DNA from: Ctenosaura bakeri
Taxonomy: Eukaryota > Chordata > Lepidosauria > Squamata > Iguanidae
Direction of reading: 5' to 3'
NCBI GenBank assembly: GCA_948474755.1
Contig: CAOLHI010000415.1
Span: forward strand, 589,379 to 653,378
Length of the DNA stretch: 64,000 bases
A program made the translations under genes and the position numbers. This document shows, one piece after another, positions 21,196-33,990 of this stretch (position 1 is the first letter of the stretch; each line of letters opens with the position of its first letter). A model generated the notes under the pieces. That model saw only the letters and a program-made list of their open reading frames with translations, was not told the origin of the DNA and ran no database searches.

Positions 21196-23690
21196 GCAGG
21201 AAAGGTCTGCAACAGAGGTGTAGCTACATTTAGATCAGAGGGGGGCAACTTCATGGGGGCCAGTGCTAAATCCTCTCAGATCCGGCTATGGGGAAACCCA
21301 TAGCAAGCCCAAACAATTCCATTTTCCTCTGTGGTCCCTCTCAAAATAGCTACTGGAAGTGACATCCCATCACTTCCTGAAACCATTTTGAGAGGGACTT
21401 CAGAGGAAAATGAGAACATTTGGGAGGTCTTGTAGGGTTCTAGGTTACTTGTAGGGGTGGGAGTATTTCACATATCTGGTGAGATTTGTTTATAGCTTGG
21501 GGACACAATTGCCTGAAAGCATCATATTTTTTAACTGTTGGTGGTTCAGGAGGCTTTGAGGAATGTTTGGAGAACTTCAAGACCACAGAAGTGGGTTCCG
21601 GTCACCACATGTTGCCCACAGGCCAAAGTGTGCCCGTCCTCATTTGGATGAATGCAGTTATAAAGTTCCACATGACTGGAAAACTCAAAAAGGCAGAGCT
21701 TATAATCACAGATAGCTTTACAACTGCATTCAACTTGAAGAAGGTTACATTTCTCCTGCAGTCCTTCGACCGTTTGATTCATAATATGCCTATTAATTGC
21801 TCCATTTCAAAAGGCAACCCCTGGTTGGAGCTTGTGTCCCATTCCCTGGGACTTTGGCCTCTGGCGCTGTGAATGGCAACCAGGTGCATTTTCCATGTCT
21901 CACTGAGCTTCAAACAAATCCCCTGATTTTCTTCCCTTCCTGCCAAGAGATCTGTATGCTTTCCTTCCCCAAGGGAACAGTTTCTCTGAAGTATTCTGTC
22001 TCTCTCTGTGTCCATGTGCCGCTGAACATTTTTATAGGCTGCCTGTTATGCACAGCCAAGTTCATCCAGATGCAAAGGGATTGACTTCTGACAAGCTTTT
22101 AAGGCTTGGTTCCCCTGGCAACGGTGTCTAATTGAGTCAAGGCTGTCTTGGGCATTTGCCTCCTCTCGCATTTTTATTCTCCATTTGGAAGCAAGCATCA
22201 ATGTCCTGGCACCCCACTGGATAGCTTTTGGGCATTTTGTGGCGCTACATGATGTATTTTGTGATATAAGCTGGGTACAAAGAGTGGTTCAGAAGGTATG
22301 TAAAGTGCATTGCTAGAAAGAGTGCTCCTCTCTAAAATCAGAGGCATTGTGGCTGAGATCCTGTATAGCACAGCATAGCATCTAACCCCTATAGGCCATC
22401 CATGGCCATTCTGTAGCTGATGGACAGAAGGAAGCGGGAACTGGAAAAGTGTCTGGCTGTGTCCCCGTAACCAGATGGAGACCTGTGATACCATCCATTG
22501 ATATTCACCAGGATTCTCTGGAGGTCTTTGCAGATGATGTCATCAGTCTGCACCTGGCTCTAGGACCACAGCCAGATGCTTCTCCAGTCTTCCCACTCTC
22601 CACTAGCCACTGAATGACAATGAGGGACTGCAGCAGCTAAACAGTGAATCCAGGGTGGGGAGCTTAAGTCATTGTGGAGGAGAGAATACCTCTGGAAGAG
22701 GAAGAGGAAGGTCCTTTCTGCACCCTACCCCATCCTGTTGTGCTCTAGTGGTAGTCCTGGCAGAGCTCTGCCATGAAGGGAGTACAACAGCAGCGCTCCC
22801 CTCCCTTTGGCTCCCTCCCGAAGGAAGTGTGATGGACATGCCTGCTTCTTCTACAGCACAGCCAGGCATTTTCCCAGGCTGTGCTGGGGCAGGAAGTGTC
22901 TCCATTTCACTTCCAGGGCTTCCGCAGGCGAGGTAAGTGTGGGATGGTCACACAATTGTGGGTCATTGATGATTTAATCCACGGTCACACCTCCTGGTGA
23001 CAGGAGAAGGATGGGACTGCAATGATGTCATGCAGAAGCACTGTCGCAGTCCTGCTCCTCTCCTGTCCCCATGCTGGGACAACAGCATCCTATGAAAGGG
23101 CAGAAGGAGAAGGAGGAAGAGGAGGAGGAAGAAGAAGACAACACATGCAGGAGTGCATATATTGGGAACAGGATGCCTACATATGTCTACTTTGGCTTGG
23201 GTGTATGTGTGGCGGAATTATGAATTTCATTACTTAAGTTTGCAAGATCTGAGCAGGATAGCTCAGGGTCCATGGAAGGTCACCCTAACTTGAAGCTGAC
23301 TTGGTGGCAAATGTCTTTTAGTAGACAGAAAAGATCCCTTTATCGAAATGTGTCACAACAGAGTTGCAAAAGCTTAACACAGTAATACTAACCAACGTTA
23401 AAAGTTTTGTACGATGGAACAGGGGCAGTTACCAGGAAGGAAGGACAATTCTTTCAAACGTCCCAAAATTTGTAAATGTCTTCTTGTTTGCGATGAAAAA
23501 AAATGCAAACAATTCCTTTCCTGCACAATGTGGCAGAAACTGAAGTGAGTCTATTTATCCATTCTGATCCAGGGCTTTGAATGTGATGCTTTCCAAAGTT
23601 TAGGTTTGAATTGTTGTACTAAATTAGGGTTGCCACCTCTTTGTTCTGAAATACTCCTCATTTGTAACACCCATAGAGCAGGTTTCTATA
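21196..23690. other. Long intron of NECAB2, no recognised exon
   Basis: Mixed unique DNA with a purine-rich GAGGAA run near 23110. No coding segment with splice borders and family similarity was seen. Confidence 0.45.
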
Positions 23691-23699
23691 GCGTACTCT

Positions 23700-23820
23700 C
23701 TGACTGTTCCAGGTTGGCAGACAGTCCTGATTAATCCTCTTGTCATCCCACGTTTTCAGCTGCTCTTAAAATGCCCCATTTTCTCTCTCTCCCTCCCACT
23801 TTGTCCAAAGGTCACATCCA
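23700..23820 (-). repeat. Unnamed dispersed repeat, inverted partial copy
   Basis: The minus strand matches the 3' half of the family seen at 24543, 25970 and 39100: AAATGGGGCATTTTAAGAGC and GGATTAATCAGGACTGTC. Confidence 0.55.
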
Positions 23821-24542
23821 GATGGTGGCATAAGCAAAACTCCATGTGTGGAACTGTTTCACATGCACAGTGCATATTACACTTGTGTATGTCACCAATA
23901 GGATGCCAACATTACCTAGTGCTGCCCACATTTGCTGTGATTGATTTTAAGGTTAAATTTCTTAAAAGCGCTTATCATTCATCCAAGAATGAGCTACACA
24001 TTTTGCATCTGAAGTCGCAGCGGCAACTAGATGCCTGGCAGATCCATGAGCACGTTTACTACCACCACCCACTGCCAGCATCCACAGGCCATAAGGTTAT
24101 TGAGGTTTTAGTTTGGCTCCCAGTCAATCTGCTCGGCTTGGGGCAATAACAAGTCAGCACATAGTTGCATAGCCTCCCCACGTCTCCCTTTGCTAGATTG
24201 TAGATCTTTGGAGGCCAAGAACCTGCTTTAAATTCTGCATTTGTCAGGCATGCTGCTGACACTGTGGGAAAAAAATAATTACAATAATTAACAATAACAA
24301 CAAAGAGACTGCGTTATGTGATCAAAATGGTTAAAAACTGGGATTTAAATAGAACTTATTCATTTGTTCCTTGCAGAACACAAAGCAGTTTCTCTCCCAG
24401 CATGCAAATACATCCTGTGCCTTTTGGGAATTGCTGAGCCAGATGGTTTGGCTCTAGGTGCATACAGCATGCATACCAAAAAGAGGAGTTCCTGCACTCT
24501 GAAAATGCATTTGCCGCATTTCTGCCACATTTATCTATCACA

Positions 24543-24910
24543 TATCCAACATGTCACAGATGAAAACTGGGGTGCAGTTGGCTTAGCGAAATCAGAGTGG
24601 TCAGGAGGAAGAACAAAATGAGGAAGAACAAAAAAGCTAGGAGAGGGTGAAGCAGTTTGGCATTGCCTGAATCTGCTGGGAAGGCCATAATGGACCACCC
24701 CTTCTCCTCCCACCCCTGAGTTAACATGGTACTTATATATAGCCCTATTATACTTTGAACTCATTTTGCAGCAACTGAAGTAAGCTGAGGACATGGACGG
24801 AAAGTGGAAGGAAGAAGAAGCTGGGACATCTTAAAAGCAGATGAAAAAGTGGGATGGGAGAGGATTAATCAGGATATTCTCTGACAAATCAGGACAGTGT
24901 GGCATCCAAT
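24543..24910 (+). repeat. Unnamed dispersed repeat, long copy A
   Basis: Collinear with 25970-26345 over about 370 bp: CAACAT..CAG.TGAAAA.TGGGG, a GAGTTAA block, then TTTGCAGCAACTGAAG, AAGCTGAGGAC, TTAAAAGCAG and GATTAAT. No open frame or known transposon ends were identified. Confidence 0.6.
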
Positions 24911-25969
24911 CAAAAGCACAGGTTCAAGAAAGCCAGGGTGGCTAGTTTACAAAAGAAGGTGGTTTTGCACAGTACTGATTGCCTGATGCTTGTAATTCAA
25001 TGCAAAACCTTCCCATGCTCCCTTGAACTGTTTTGCAGCATATTGAAAAGTTGTTCCAATTTGAGTTGTATGTCTCTCAGTACCAGCTGGATTCTACCAG
25101 ACTCTGCTTGTCCACCGTGGGAACAAAATGCTGGCTTACACAGGCCTTTCGGCTGATCCAGCAGGCCCCCTCCTAAATTCTTATATTATGCTCTAAAGCT
25201 GAACGTATACTATTGGAGGAAAGCTACCAAGATTCCCTCTTCTTAAAATGCATATTTTGTATGAGCTCTTGGTCTCAGGTGGCTTATACGTCTTCTGTTC
25301 CTGTCTCACCCATCAATACCTGCCTTTCCTTTTGCTTCATTGCAAAGAGGGAGCAGGGAGAGGTTAGCCACAGGAACAAAATTTCATCTGGACTAAATGC
25401 TCTACTCATTCCAGCCTCAGGACAGGATATTGACATGTGTGTCTTCCTTCTGGCTGCACTAGATAGTTCATTATTAGGAGGGATTACAGAAACCCCCCAG
25501 GGCTTTCTGCCTAACCCCCTGTTTCAAATTTATGATCATTTAAATACATGGTGAATTTTAGCTGTTCTTTTGAAGTGGAAAATGCAGAGACCATGTTTTC
25601 TGCAAAACAGCACTGCTTCCCCTTTGTTCACTGAGACGCATAAGCCGCACTCTCTTCAGCACAGTGGAACAAATCCCATTGACTCACTCTGTTCCAAAGT
25701 CCCTTTCTTAGCCTGGCTTAAACCATATTACAAGATTTCACATTATCAAATATCCACATATTTGGTTAGGGTTTGGTTCAGGCTCAGATTGCAACCAACC
25801 CCAGCTGGTTTCACCTAGCAGATTGTACAGTTCTAGGCCTTTTAAATAGGTCTTCTTTGGTCCTTAAAATTTCTTTTAATTGCACAGAGAGAGAGAGAGA
25901 GTAAAATGCTTGTCCTCCTCTGGCTAACTTTAGGACATCAGTGTATATTTTGAATGGTATTTCATAGGA

Positions 25970-26345
25970 ATACCAACATTTTGCAGGTGAAAATTGGGGC
26001 ACACGTGGCCAGGCAACATCAGAGTATGGTCAAGATGGCAAAAGTTATCCATGACGAAGCACACACAATCTATGAGCGGCCGCAGCAATTTGCTTTTGCC
26101 CAAGCCTATTGGGAAGGGGAAGGTTCCAACTGCCTCTTCTTCTCTCCCCAATGAGTTAATAATATAGTGCATATATGCAATACTTTTGCACTTGGAACTA
26201 AGTTTGCAGCAACTCAAGGAAGCTGAGGACTAAGGGAGAAATTGGGAAGAGGACAGAGAAACCAGGGCATTTTAAAAACAGCTGGGAAAGGGGGGTGACA
26301 GAGAATTAATTGAGACTGTCTTTGCCAAAACAGGACAAATGGAGT
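25970..26345 (+). repeat. Unnamed dispersed repeat, long copy B
   Basis: Second long copy of the family at 24543. Shared order: CAACATTTTGCAGGTGAAAA, then TGAGTTAATAATAT, GCAGCAACTCAAGGAAGC, GGGCATTTTAAAAACAGC, AGAATTAATTGAGACTGTC. Confidence 0.6.
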
Positions 26346-27419
26346 GGATCTGTTAATGCTCGGACCAGGAGAGGTCACACAATTAAATGCCCTAAAAGTT
26401 CGACACATATTGTACCTCTTGTAAATTTACATGTTTAAAATGTAAAATGTGTTTGGTCATTGGACCCCACTTTTGTGGCCCCCTGAAGCCCCCTACCAAA
26501 GCCGCTCAATGTCCCTTTATTTTTTAAAAAAAGGTCAATTTTCAGACATTTTTTTTTGTCCTCAAACATGTAAAAATATGCAAAACCCCCACAAGCTCCC
26601 CAGAATCCCAGACAACCCCAAATGCCTCTGTTTTCCTCTGCACTCCTTCTGAAAATGGCAATAGGAAGTGGTGCAGCATTTCAAGAGGAACTGCAGGAGA
26701 AAATGAAGGTATTTGAGCTTGTTACCAGTGAAATGCAGCGTGGCCCTGTGCCTGAGTCTCCAGGAAAGGGAAACAAACTCCCAAGCTTGACAACCGACTC
26801 ATATTAACAATGCTATAAGGAAACATACCTCAAAGGGTTCAAAAGGGAACCATGGCTTTCCGTGCCCGCAAATAAGAGCTGTCCAAATAGGTTCAGTCAG
26901 AAGGCGTTCTGCAGTACTGTGTGCTCAGCAAAATAATTTGATTCATTTTGTGTAAAAACGGATCAGCGGGAGAGAACTGATTTCTAAGCCCCAGCTCTGC
27001 ATACACACCTTTCTGTGCAAGTCAAGCAATTGGAACGAGGCCCACTTTCACAATGTGCATCTCTTTCCCTCTAGTATGGCAGCACATTTTCTCCCAGCAT
27101 CAACAGCAGTTCTGGCATTTGCAAGAAAATTTTTAGAGCAAATAGCCTAAAGTTGACAAATCGAGGAAGCTACGCAGAGCTTCGTTGCACAGACTTTTTA
27201 AGAACCAGCAGCATCTGATGGGTTATTTCAATGTTTTGGAACAACCCGTCAGCCCTGCTGAGCTTGTTCACTCTATGTGTGGTTTGTTTCACAAAGAGAG
27301 AAGATAATAGTTTTGTCCAGAAACAGACAACATAGTTATGCAGACACCCAGTGGGGGAAAAAACCATTTGTCTCATCCTCACACTTGAGATGAGAAATCT
27401 CATAGGGAGTGGCAGGGAG
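26346..27419. other. Intronic DNA without a recognised feature
   Basis: No exon or mobile element was recognised between the unnamed repeat and the CR1 copy. Confidence 0.45.
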
Positions 27420-27918
27420 GCACCCCAATTCAAGAAGGACATGGTCAAGCTGGAGCAAGTCCAGAGGAGGGTGACCAAAATGGTGAGAGGCCTGGAAGCC
27501 ATGAAGCCCTATGAGGATAGACTTAGAGATCTGGGTATGTTTAGTCTGCAGAAGAGAAGGTTAACAGGGGACATGATAGCCATGTTTTAATATTTGAAGG
27601 GATGCCATGTAGAGGAAGGAGGGGGCTTGTTTTCTGCTGCTCCAGAGACCAGGACAAGGAGCAATGGATCCAAGCTGCAGGAAAGGAGATTCCACCTGAA
27701 CCTCAGGAAGAACTTCCTGACAGACAGGGCTGTCCGGCAGCGGAATCTGCTGCCTCCATGGAGTGTAATGGAGTCTCCTTCCTTGGAGCTTTTTAAGCAA
27801 AGGCTACAGGGCCATCTGTCGGGAGTGCTTTGAGGGTGTTCCTGCTTGGCAGGGGGTTGGACTGGATGGCCCATGTGGTCTCTTCCAACTCTACATTTCT
27901 ATGATTCTATGATTCTAT
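27420..27918 (+). mobile_element. CR1 LINE, 5'-truncated
   Basis: Starts at CACCCCAATTCAAG, encodes the last part of CR1 reverse transcriptase ([20 protein letters not shown]), and ends TATGATTCTATGATTCT. One internal stop (TAA near 27588) breaks the frame. Confidence 0.93.
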
Positions 27919-28289
27919 TTCTTGACAGGCTGTCTCAGAATACATCCACACGACAGAGTTGGAAGGCTTTGATCCCACTTTAAGTGCCATGATTCCTAGG
28001 GTGTAGCTATGGAGGGAGTGGGTAAAAGGAGCATTATGCTCCCTCATGACATTTTTCTTCAGCCCCCAATTTTCTAGCCTTACAGTAACTTAAAACTTCA
28101 GTGGAGCATTTAGAAATACTGTTTGGGCATCCAAAGAAAAGAGGCAGCAAAGGAACGCAAACCCTGCAAATATGAGTGCTAGCTATGAATAGTCTTCAGC
28201 AGCTAACTTTCTGCAATGCTAGAAATTTGGGGACTGAATGAATATTTCATTTGAGGGAATTTATATCTGGAAGGCATTGCCTTCATTTT

Positions 28290-28960
28290 GACCCCCTTCC
28301 AAGCTTAGGGTAGGAAGGGACCACAGGGCCAATCCAGTCCAGCCTCCTGCCATGTAAAAATACACAATTAAAGCACTCCTGAAAGATATATACCTGATTA
28401 CTGTTTAAAAACCACCAAATAAGCAGAATCCACATTCCTCCAAAACAGTTTATTCCTCTGTCAAACAGCTACTACCATTAAGAAGTATTTCCTAATAGAA
28501 TCTCTGTCCTTGAAATCTCTGTCCATTGGGTTATGTTCCAGTCTCCGCAATAGCAGAAAACAATCTTGCTTCATCTCTGACAACTCTTACAGTAAAGAAG
28601 TCTCTTTTCTTGCAAGCTGTTATCTATTGGTTCATATCTAGGGTGGAAAACAAATTTGGGCCACTTCTGCACTACACTGTCTATAGTGCTCTTATTCCAC
28701 TTTCATTATCCTATGGAATCCTGGGGTTTGCAGTCTAGGGAGGGCATTCAGAATTCTCAGCCAGAGAGTTCTTTGGCATTAGTAAACTACCAATTCCAAA
28801 ATTCCAGTGGAAAGTGGAATAATAGCACTGTAACAGTGTAGTGTGGAAATGGCCTTGCTTTATTCTCTGCATGACACCCCTTCAAATATTCCAAGATGGA
28901 TATCAGATTACTTCTCAGTTTTCTCTGCTACAGCCTCTTCTGCAGAATCTATTGCTTCAT
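28290..28960 (-). mobile_element. Old CR1 LINE split by a MITE
   Basis: A diverged minus-strand CR1 reads from CAGTCCAGCCTCCTGCCATG through TTCCAGTCTCCGCAATAGCAG to AACAAATTTG, where a MITE interrupts. It resumes TTGCTTTATTC and continues CACCCCTTCAAATATTCC. Confidence 0.78.
28659..28854. mobile_element. GGCC-family palindromic MITE
   Basis: Ends GGCCACTTCTGCAC / GTGTGGAAATGGCC with TTG on both flanks, inserted in an old CR1. Confidence 0.88.
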
Positions 28961-29107
28961 GACAGAGCCTGAGTGCATTACAATACACTGGAGGGGGCCT
29001 CACCCAATAGCAAACCCCAGGATTCAGAAGGATGGAGCTTTGGTACTTTAAAGTGGCATCGAACTGCTGTAATTTCATCATATGGGTGCACCTTATGTTA
29101 AGACAAA

Positions 29108-29203
29108 GGCCCTTTCTGCACTATACTCTTATAGTGCAATTATTCCACTTTCAACATCCTATGGAATTCTGGGATTTGCACTTTCGGGAGGGGCCAAACG
29201 GCC
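29108..29203. mobile_element. GGCC-family MITE, left half
   Basis: Starts GGCCCTTTCTGCAC and ends in GGGAGGGGCC. The right arm is missing. A short CAGATGCTTCTGCCAAA duplication follows. Confidence 0.8.
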
Positions 29204-30204
29204 CAGATGCTTCTGCCAAACTCCCAGATGCTTCTGCCAAAATGAATATATATGCTTACTTATAAAAACACAGATAAAAGCTATAGATAGTGAACTCTGC
29301 CACTGCCTAGGTTACCTGAGTTTACCAGGTTCAAACTGAGCATTGCATGTTTCACAAATATAAGGAAAACAATAAAGGCGACTTTCCTTTCTCTGTAGAA
29401 TTTTTTTTCCTAATACCAAATCTTCTACAATACAATGTGGCTCAACAAGAAGGGTTCGAAACCTCAAAGTAACCTCTCCACCTCCCATTTATTGGACACA
29501 AGCACTTAAAAAAAAAGCTTTCTGATACTACCCAGAAAATCAAAACATGAGGTTCTACATTCTAATAAAAACAGAGTCTCTGGGGCATCAAATCTCAAAT
29601 ACACCAACACCTTGATAATTGGATTTGGTCTTGCCAGAGGTACACAACAAAATTTTTATGTGTGTCCTTGATGACAGCTAGAATAAATGGAAAGGAAAGG
29701 CATCTCTCATATCTTCCATATTTATGGAGACAGCAAAGGCTGATCCGACAAAGTTCTATAAAAACGGAATTGGCAATGATTTGACCTTGGCAAAGGACCT
29801 ACAGACATAGGAAGGAAAGGTAGCAAAAGCCAAGGAAGTGAGAAATGATGAATGGGCCACAGATTCTGGAGCAATTAAACCGAAATAACAGCAGGATTGG
29901 GAGGAGTGTTTTCGAATCCACACACTGTGCCTAATTACCTGCCCCTCTGAATCCACTGATCTGGGAAGCGGAGGAAAGCTGTTCCATTGAATTTGATCTA
30001 ACTAAACAGATGCATCAAATGTGTTAGATACTGAATTTGCTTTGAATAAAACTTGGGTAACCAGTTTTTGTGTGTTTCTTTATTTCCGTAGGCTAGCCAA
30101 GCTCCCAATATGTTGTACTACATCTCCCATCATCCCTAGGCAGCAGCTCAAAATGCTGTCTGGAGACAATGGGATGTATAGTCCAGCCTACATGGAAGGA
30201 GTGC

Positions 30205-30533
30205 TGTTGGAGGTGGGGTGAATGGGAATACAGGGCAGTGAAAATGTGTTATGAGAACACCCCATGCCAAGATAAGGATAGGGGAACTCGCTTCGGCTCC
30301 CAGGATCAAAGATATGTAAATAACGGAAGATGAGGAAATGCTTATATTGGTGGATTGGATGACTTGACATCTATGGCTTTTTGTATGACAAGGTATAAAA
30401 CCTGTAACTACCTTAGTTGCTTTAGTTTCAGCAACTTTTGGAAAAGTTGCTGTGTTGTCCGCTCTTCTTAATAATGTTTCTGTTTTAAATTCTGAGCAAA
30501 GTTTCTTGAGAGCAAGTTATTCAGGACATGACA
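30205..30533 (+). mobile_element. Solo LTR, same family as 20225
   Basis: Shares GTTATGAGAACAC, AAAGATATGTAAATAAC, GGTATAAAACCTGTAAC (TATA) and the end GAGAGCAAGTTATTCAGGAC followed by ATGACA. The polyadenylation signal is less clear than in the other copy. No internal genes. Confidence 0.7.
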
Positions 30534-30825
30534 CCTTGATCTTAGCCAACAGGCCAAGAAGCAGCATAATGGACCGGTATGCCAGCAGGGACCCCCCCCG
30601 CCCATATGTCCTTTCAGCCAGCGAGAAATAGCGTGCACTTATAGATCAAGTTCTTGGCAAGAACTAGGAAAGTTGCATTAAAATCCCTTCTCAGAGTGCT
30701 ACTCTGGTGGATATATTGGTGCAGACTTTTTTTTGGTCAGATTAACCCATCTCACAGGTTTGCTGCAGAAAGGAAAAACATATTGGTGTGTGTGTGGCAG
30801 GGGGAACCTATGTCACTGTTGTGAA

Positions 30826-30975
30826 CTCTATAGGACAAGGTGGACAACTTGTGTTCCTCCAGATCGTTGGGCTGCAACTCCTATCCTACCTTACCACTGG
30901 AAATGCTGGCTGAGGTTGATGGAGGGTGTTATCCAAACAGCATCTAGAGGGGCAAAAGTGCTCACCCTTGCCTTG
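30826..30975. mobile_element. hAT-like MITE with GTTGTAGTCC-type palindrome, diverged
   Basis: Contains TTCCTCCAGATCGTTGGGC, GCAACTCCTATC and GCTGGCTGAGGTTGATGGAG, the pattern of widespread reptile hAT-derived elements ending in GGGGTGGG-type repeats. Ends not resolved. Confidence 0.5.
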
Positions 30976-31672
30976 CAGGTTAAAATTCAGTGCACAAATC
31001 AATGCATTTAACTTTTCCTACCCATATGCAAATACACATTCCCAACCCAGTTTCTCAAGGATGGGGAATGAAAGTTAAAAACATTTTGGCTGGTCCAAAG
31101 ATATGTCACAAGTAACTTTATTAAAATTTAAGTGAGGAGTGGGGAGAGTTGCAAGGATAGAAAGAGAAGGACTAGTGTTTTTATTCTTGAAGCTATTTTT
31201 AATAACTAAACCAAGAGATAATAACAGTACAGAGATATCACTCATTATAATTTATTTGAACACAAGCGCAGGCAATTTGAATAATCAAAGTTCCACACAT
31301 GCAAATTGCTCAGCGTTTATGACAGAAGAGATTAACGAAGGTCTGGTTGCTATGGTAACCTCTGGAGGCCCACAGATCTCAGAAGGAAACAAGGGCATGA
31401 TCCACCTTTCTATTTAAATTAGAAATGGGGGGAAAAGATGGAAGGAAGGAAGGAAAGAAAAGGAAGAAGGAAGGAGGAGAAGCTATTGCAAGCATGCTAG
31501 GAAGTCCTTACACAACCACAGACAAATTAATCCATGGAATTAGCTGCATGTCCTGTTAATGCCTTCCTTCTCGCAGCAGGAAGATAAAATAAAAAGCTGA
31601 TGCTTTGATCTGTTTTATTTACTTATTTATTTGTTTAAGTTATGTCCAGCCTTTCCCAGTTTGGAACCCAAG

Positions 31673-32287
31673 GTTGATGCAATTCTTGGCTGCACCAATA
31701 GGAGTTTGGTGTCTAGATCGAGGGAGGTACTGGTACCACTCTACTCTGCTTTGGTTAGACCCCATCTTGAATACTGTGTCCAGTTCTGGGCACCCCAATT
31801 CAAGAAGGACATGGTCAAGCTGTAGCAAGTCCAGAGGAGGGTGACCAAAATGGTGAGAGGCCTGGAAGCCATGAAGCCCTGTGAGGATAGACTTAGAGAG
31901 CTGGGTATGTTTAGTCTGCAGAAGAGAAGGTTAGGAGGGGACATGAGAGCCATGTTTAAATATTTGAAGGGATGCCACGTAGAGGAAGGAGAGGGCTTGT
32001 TTTCTGCTGCTCCAGAGACCAGGACAAGGAGCAATGGATTCAAGCTGCAGGAAAGGAGATTCCACTTGAACCTCAGGAAGAACTTCCTGACGGTCAGGGC
32101 TGTCCAGCAGTGGAATCTGCTGCCTCTATGGAGCGTGGTGGAGTCTCCTTCCTTGGAGGTTTTTAAGCAGAGGCTGGATGGCCATCTGTCGGGAGTGCTT
32201 TGAGGGTGTTCCTGCATGGCAGGGGGTTGGACTGGATGGCCCCTGGGGTCTCTTCCAACTCTACATTTCTATGATTCTATGATTCTA
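31673..32287 (+). mobile_element. CR1 LINE, 5'-truncated
   Basis: Begins inside [19 protein letters not shown] and runs to the TATGATTCTATGATTCT end. One in-frame TAG near 31822 separates two open halves. Otherwise well preserved. Confidence 0.94.
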
Positions 32288-32385
32288 AGGCAATTTGCAA
32301 CACAAGATTAAAATCAAATATGGCTAAAATGCATTTTACTGCTACGCAGGGCCAATCTTGCCACTAAGGGATGAGAAACTGAGTG

Positions 32386-32588
32386 TTCTTTCACACAACA
32401 CAATTATAGCTCCATGATTCCACTTTAACTGCCATGGCAACATCTTAGGGAACTCTTGGATTTGCCATTTAGGAGTGGCATTTAGAATTTTCAGCCTCTT
32501 TGAACTCAAAAACCAGGATTCCCTAAGATGTTACCATGGCATTTAAAGTAGGATCATAGCACTACAGTCACATAGTGTGGAAGGGCAC
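32386..32588. mobile_element. Diverged palindromic MITE related to the GGCC family
   Basis: Ends TTCTTTCACACAAC / GTGTGGAAGGGC with arms containing ATGATTCCACTTTAA and AAAGTAGGATCAT. Same plan as the GGCC family but different arm sequence (ACTGCCATGGCAACATC), so a sister subfamily. Confidence 0.7.
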
Positions 32589-32589
32589 T

Positions 32590-32695
32590 TGATTATCCTC
32601 CCAACATGGTGGTACTACAATCCTTGTCAAACCTGCCCATTAGCCATGCTGGCTGAGCCTGATGGAAGTTGTAGTCCGACAATATCTGGAGAGTT
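32590..32695. mobile_element. hAT-like MITE fragment
   Basis: Has GTGGTACTACAATCC and its inverted partner GGAAGTTGTAGTCC around GCCATGCTGGCTGAGCCTG. Superfamily inferred from recalled reptile repeats. Confidence 0.5.
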
Positions 32696-32835
32696 CCATT
32701 CCTGGTTTGACCATGGAAACCCACTGGGTGACTTTGGGCACCTCACACCCTCTCAGCCCCCAAAAAATCCTTGATAGGTTCACCTTAGGGTCACTGTGAG
32801 TTGGAAAGGACTTGAAGGCACACGAAAACAACAAG
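32696..32835 (+). mobile_element. tRNA-derived SINE, 3' part
   Basis: Contains CCCACTGGGTGACTTTGGGC, ATAGGTTCACCTTAGGG and the tail GACTTGAAGGCACACG. Confidence 0.8.
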
Positions 32836-33135
32836 GATGCTGTATTTATTTTAAGCCATCTTGAGTCCAGATTTTGGAAAAACGTCAGGGTATATATAAA
32901 GATTGTAGCCTGAATCTTCTTGGGTAGTCCAAAGCAGAGTAGCCCTGTTGAATTAACTGATTTAAATGCTGTTGATTCAATGGATCTAGTCTAGTTGGGA
33001 CTAACCAAGAGGCCTCAGACCATTTAACAAAACACCTGTAAGAAATTGCCATAGATAGGTTCACAGCAGAACAATTGCAAAAAGTGATACTGCAAAGAGA
33101 GTGGAACATTATCCAGTGATACCTTGCTGATTCTA

Positions 33136-33339
33136 GGGCCATTTCTGCACTACACGGTTATAGCGGTATTATTCCACTTTCAACCTCCTGTGGAATTCAG
33201 GGGTTTGTCGCTTACTGAGACCCAAGAGCTCTCTGGCTGAGAAGTCTAAAGGCCCTTCCCTAAACTGCAAACCTCAGGAGTCCATAGGAGGCTGAAAGTG
33301 GAATAATAGCACTATAAACAGTGCAGCGTGGAAATGGCC
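33136..33339. mobile_element. GGCC-family palindromic MITE
   Basis: Ends GGGCCATTTCTGCAC / GTGGAAATGGCC with CTA on both sides. The central GAGCTCTCTGGCTGAG segment marks the same subfamily as 13222. Confidence 0.86.
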
Positions 33340-33624
33340 CTAGTTTCTCGGACAGGATCCAAATCACTGTCGCAGCCAGATCACCCTCACATCCAGACTG
33401 GTATAGTCTTTTAACATATTTTAATAATTTTAAAGTTACAAATTGTTTTTTAAGTAACTTTTATACTTTTTATTGACGTTTTCGTACAGTTTTTCATCTG
33501 TATTGTTTCCAACACATTGTAAGCTATCTAGAATCCGATTATTGCAGAAAAGTCAGGACACCAACGAACAGCATAAATATTAAATTATTATTTAATTATT
33601 ATTTAATAATAATTGAATTAATAA

Positions 33625-33990
33625 TGTTGTTGTTGCATGCCTTTAGGTTTTTTCTGACTTATGGCAACCCAAAGGTGAGTTTATCATTGGGTTTTCTGGG
33701 GCTGAGAGTGTGTGAAGCACCCATGGCGTTTGTATGTGTGTGTGTGTGTGTGTGTTCTGCAAGATTGTGGTTCTTGTGTGTTGGTAGTTGCATGCTTTCA
33801 AGTTGTTCCTGACTTACAGTGACCTGAGCAGACCTATTGTGAGGTTTTCTTGCAAGATTTGTTCAGAAGGGATTTTCCTTTGCTTCCTTCTGAGGCTGAG
33901 AGAGTGTGACTCACCCAAGGTCAACCCAGTGGGCTTCCATGGCCAAGGAGGTAATCGAACCTTGGTTTCCAGGTTCATAGTCCAGTATTC
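33625..33990 (-). mobile_element. Two adjacent tRNA-derived SINE copies
   Basis: A partial copy (GCATGCCTTTAGG, CTGACTTATGGCAACCC) runs to about 33725 and meets a GT repeat at 33737-33754. A second, longer copy covers 33785-33990 (GCATGCTTTCAAGTTG, GAGAGAGTGTGACTCACC, head TCATAGTCCAGTATTCAAGC). Both are in minus orientation. Confidence 0.82.

Noticed and set aside
21546..21782. Cys-rich minus-strand frame
   Set aside because: No splice borders at suitable places and no family match.
22655..22936. GC-richer frames on both strands around a partial palindrome
   Set aside because: No recognisable ends, domain or exon border; left as unexplained intron.
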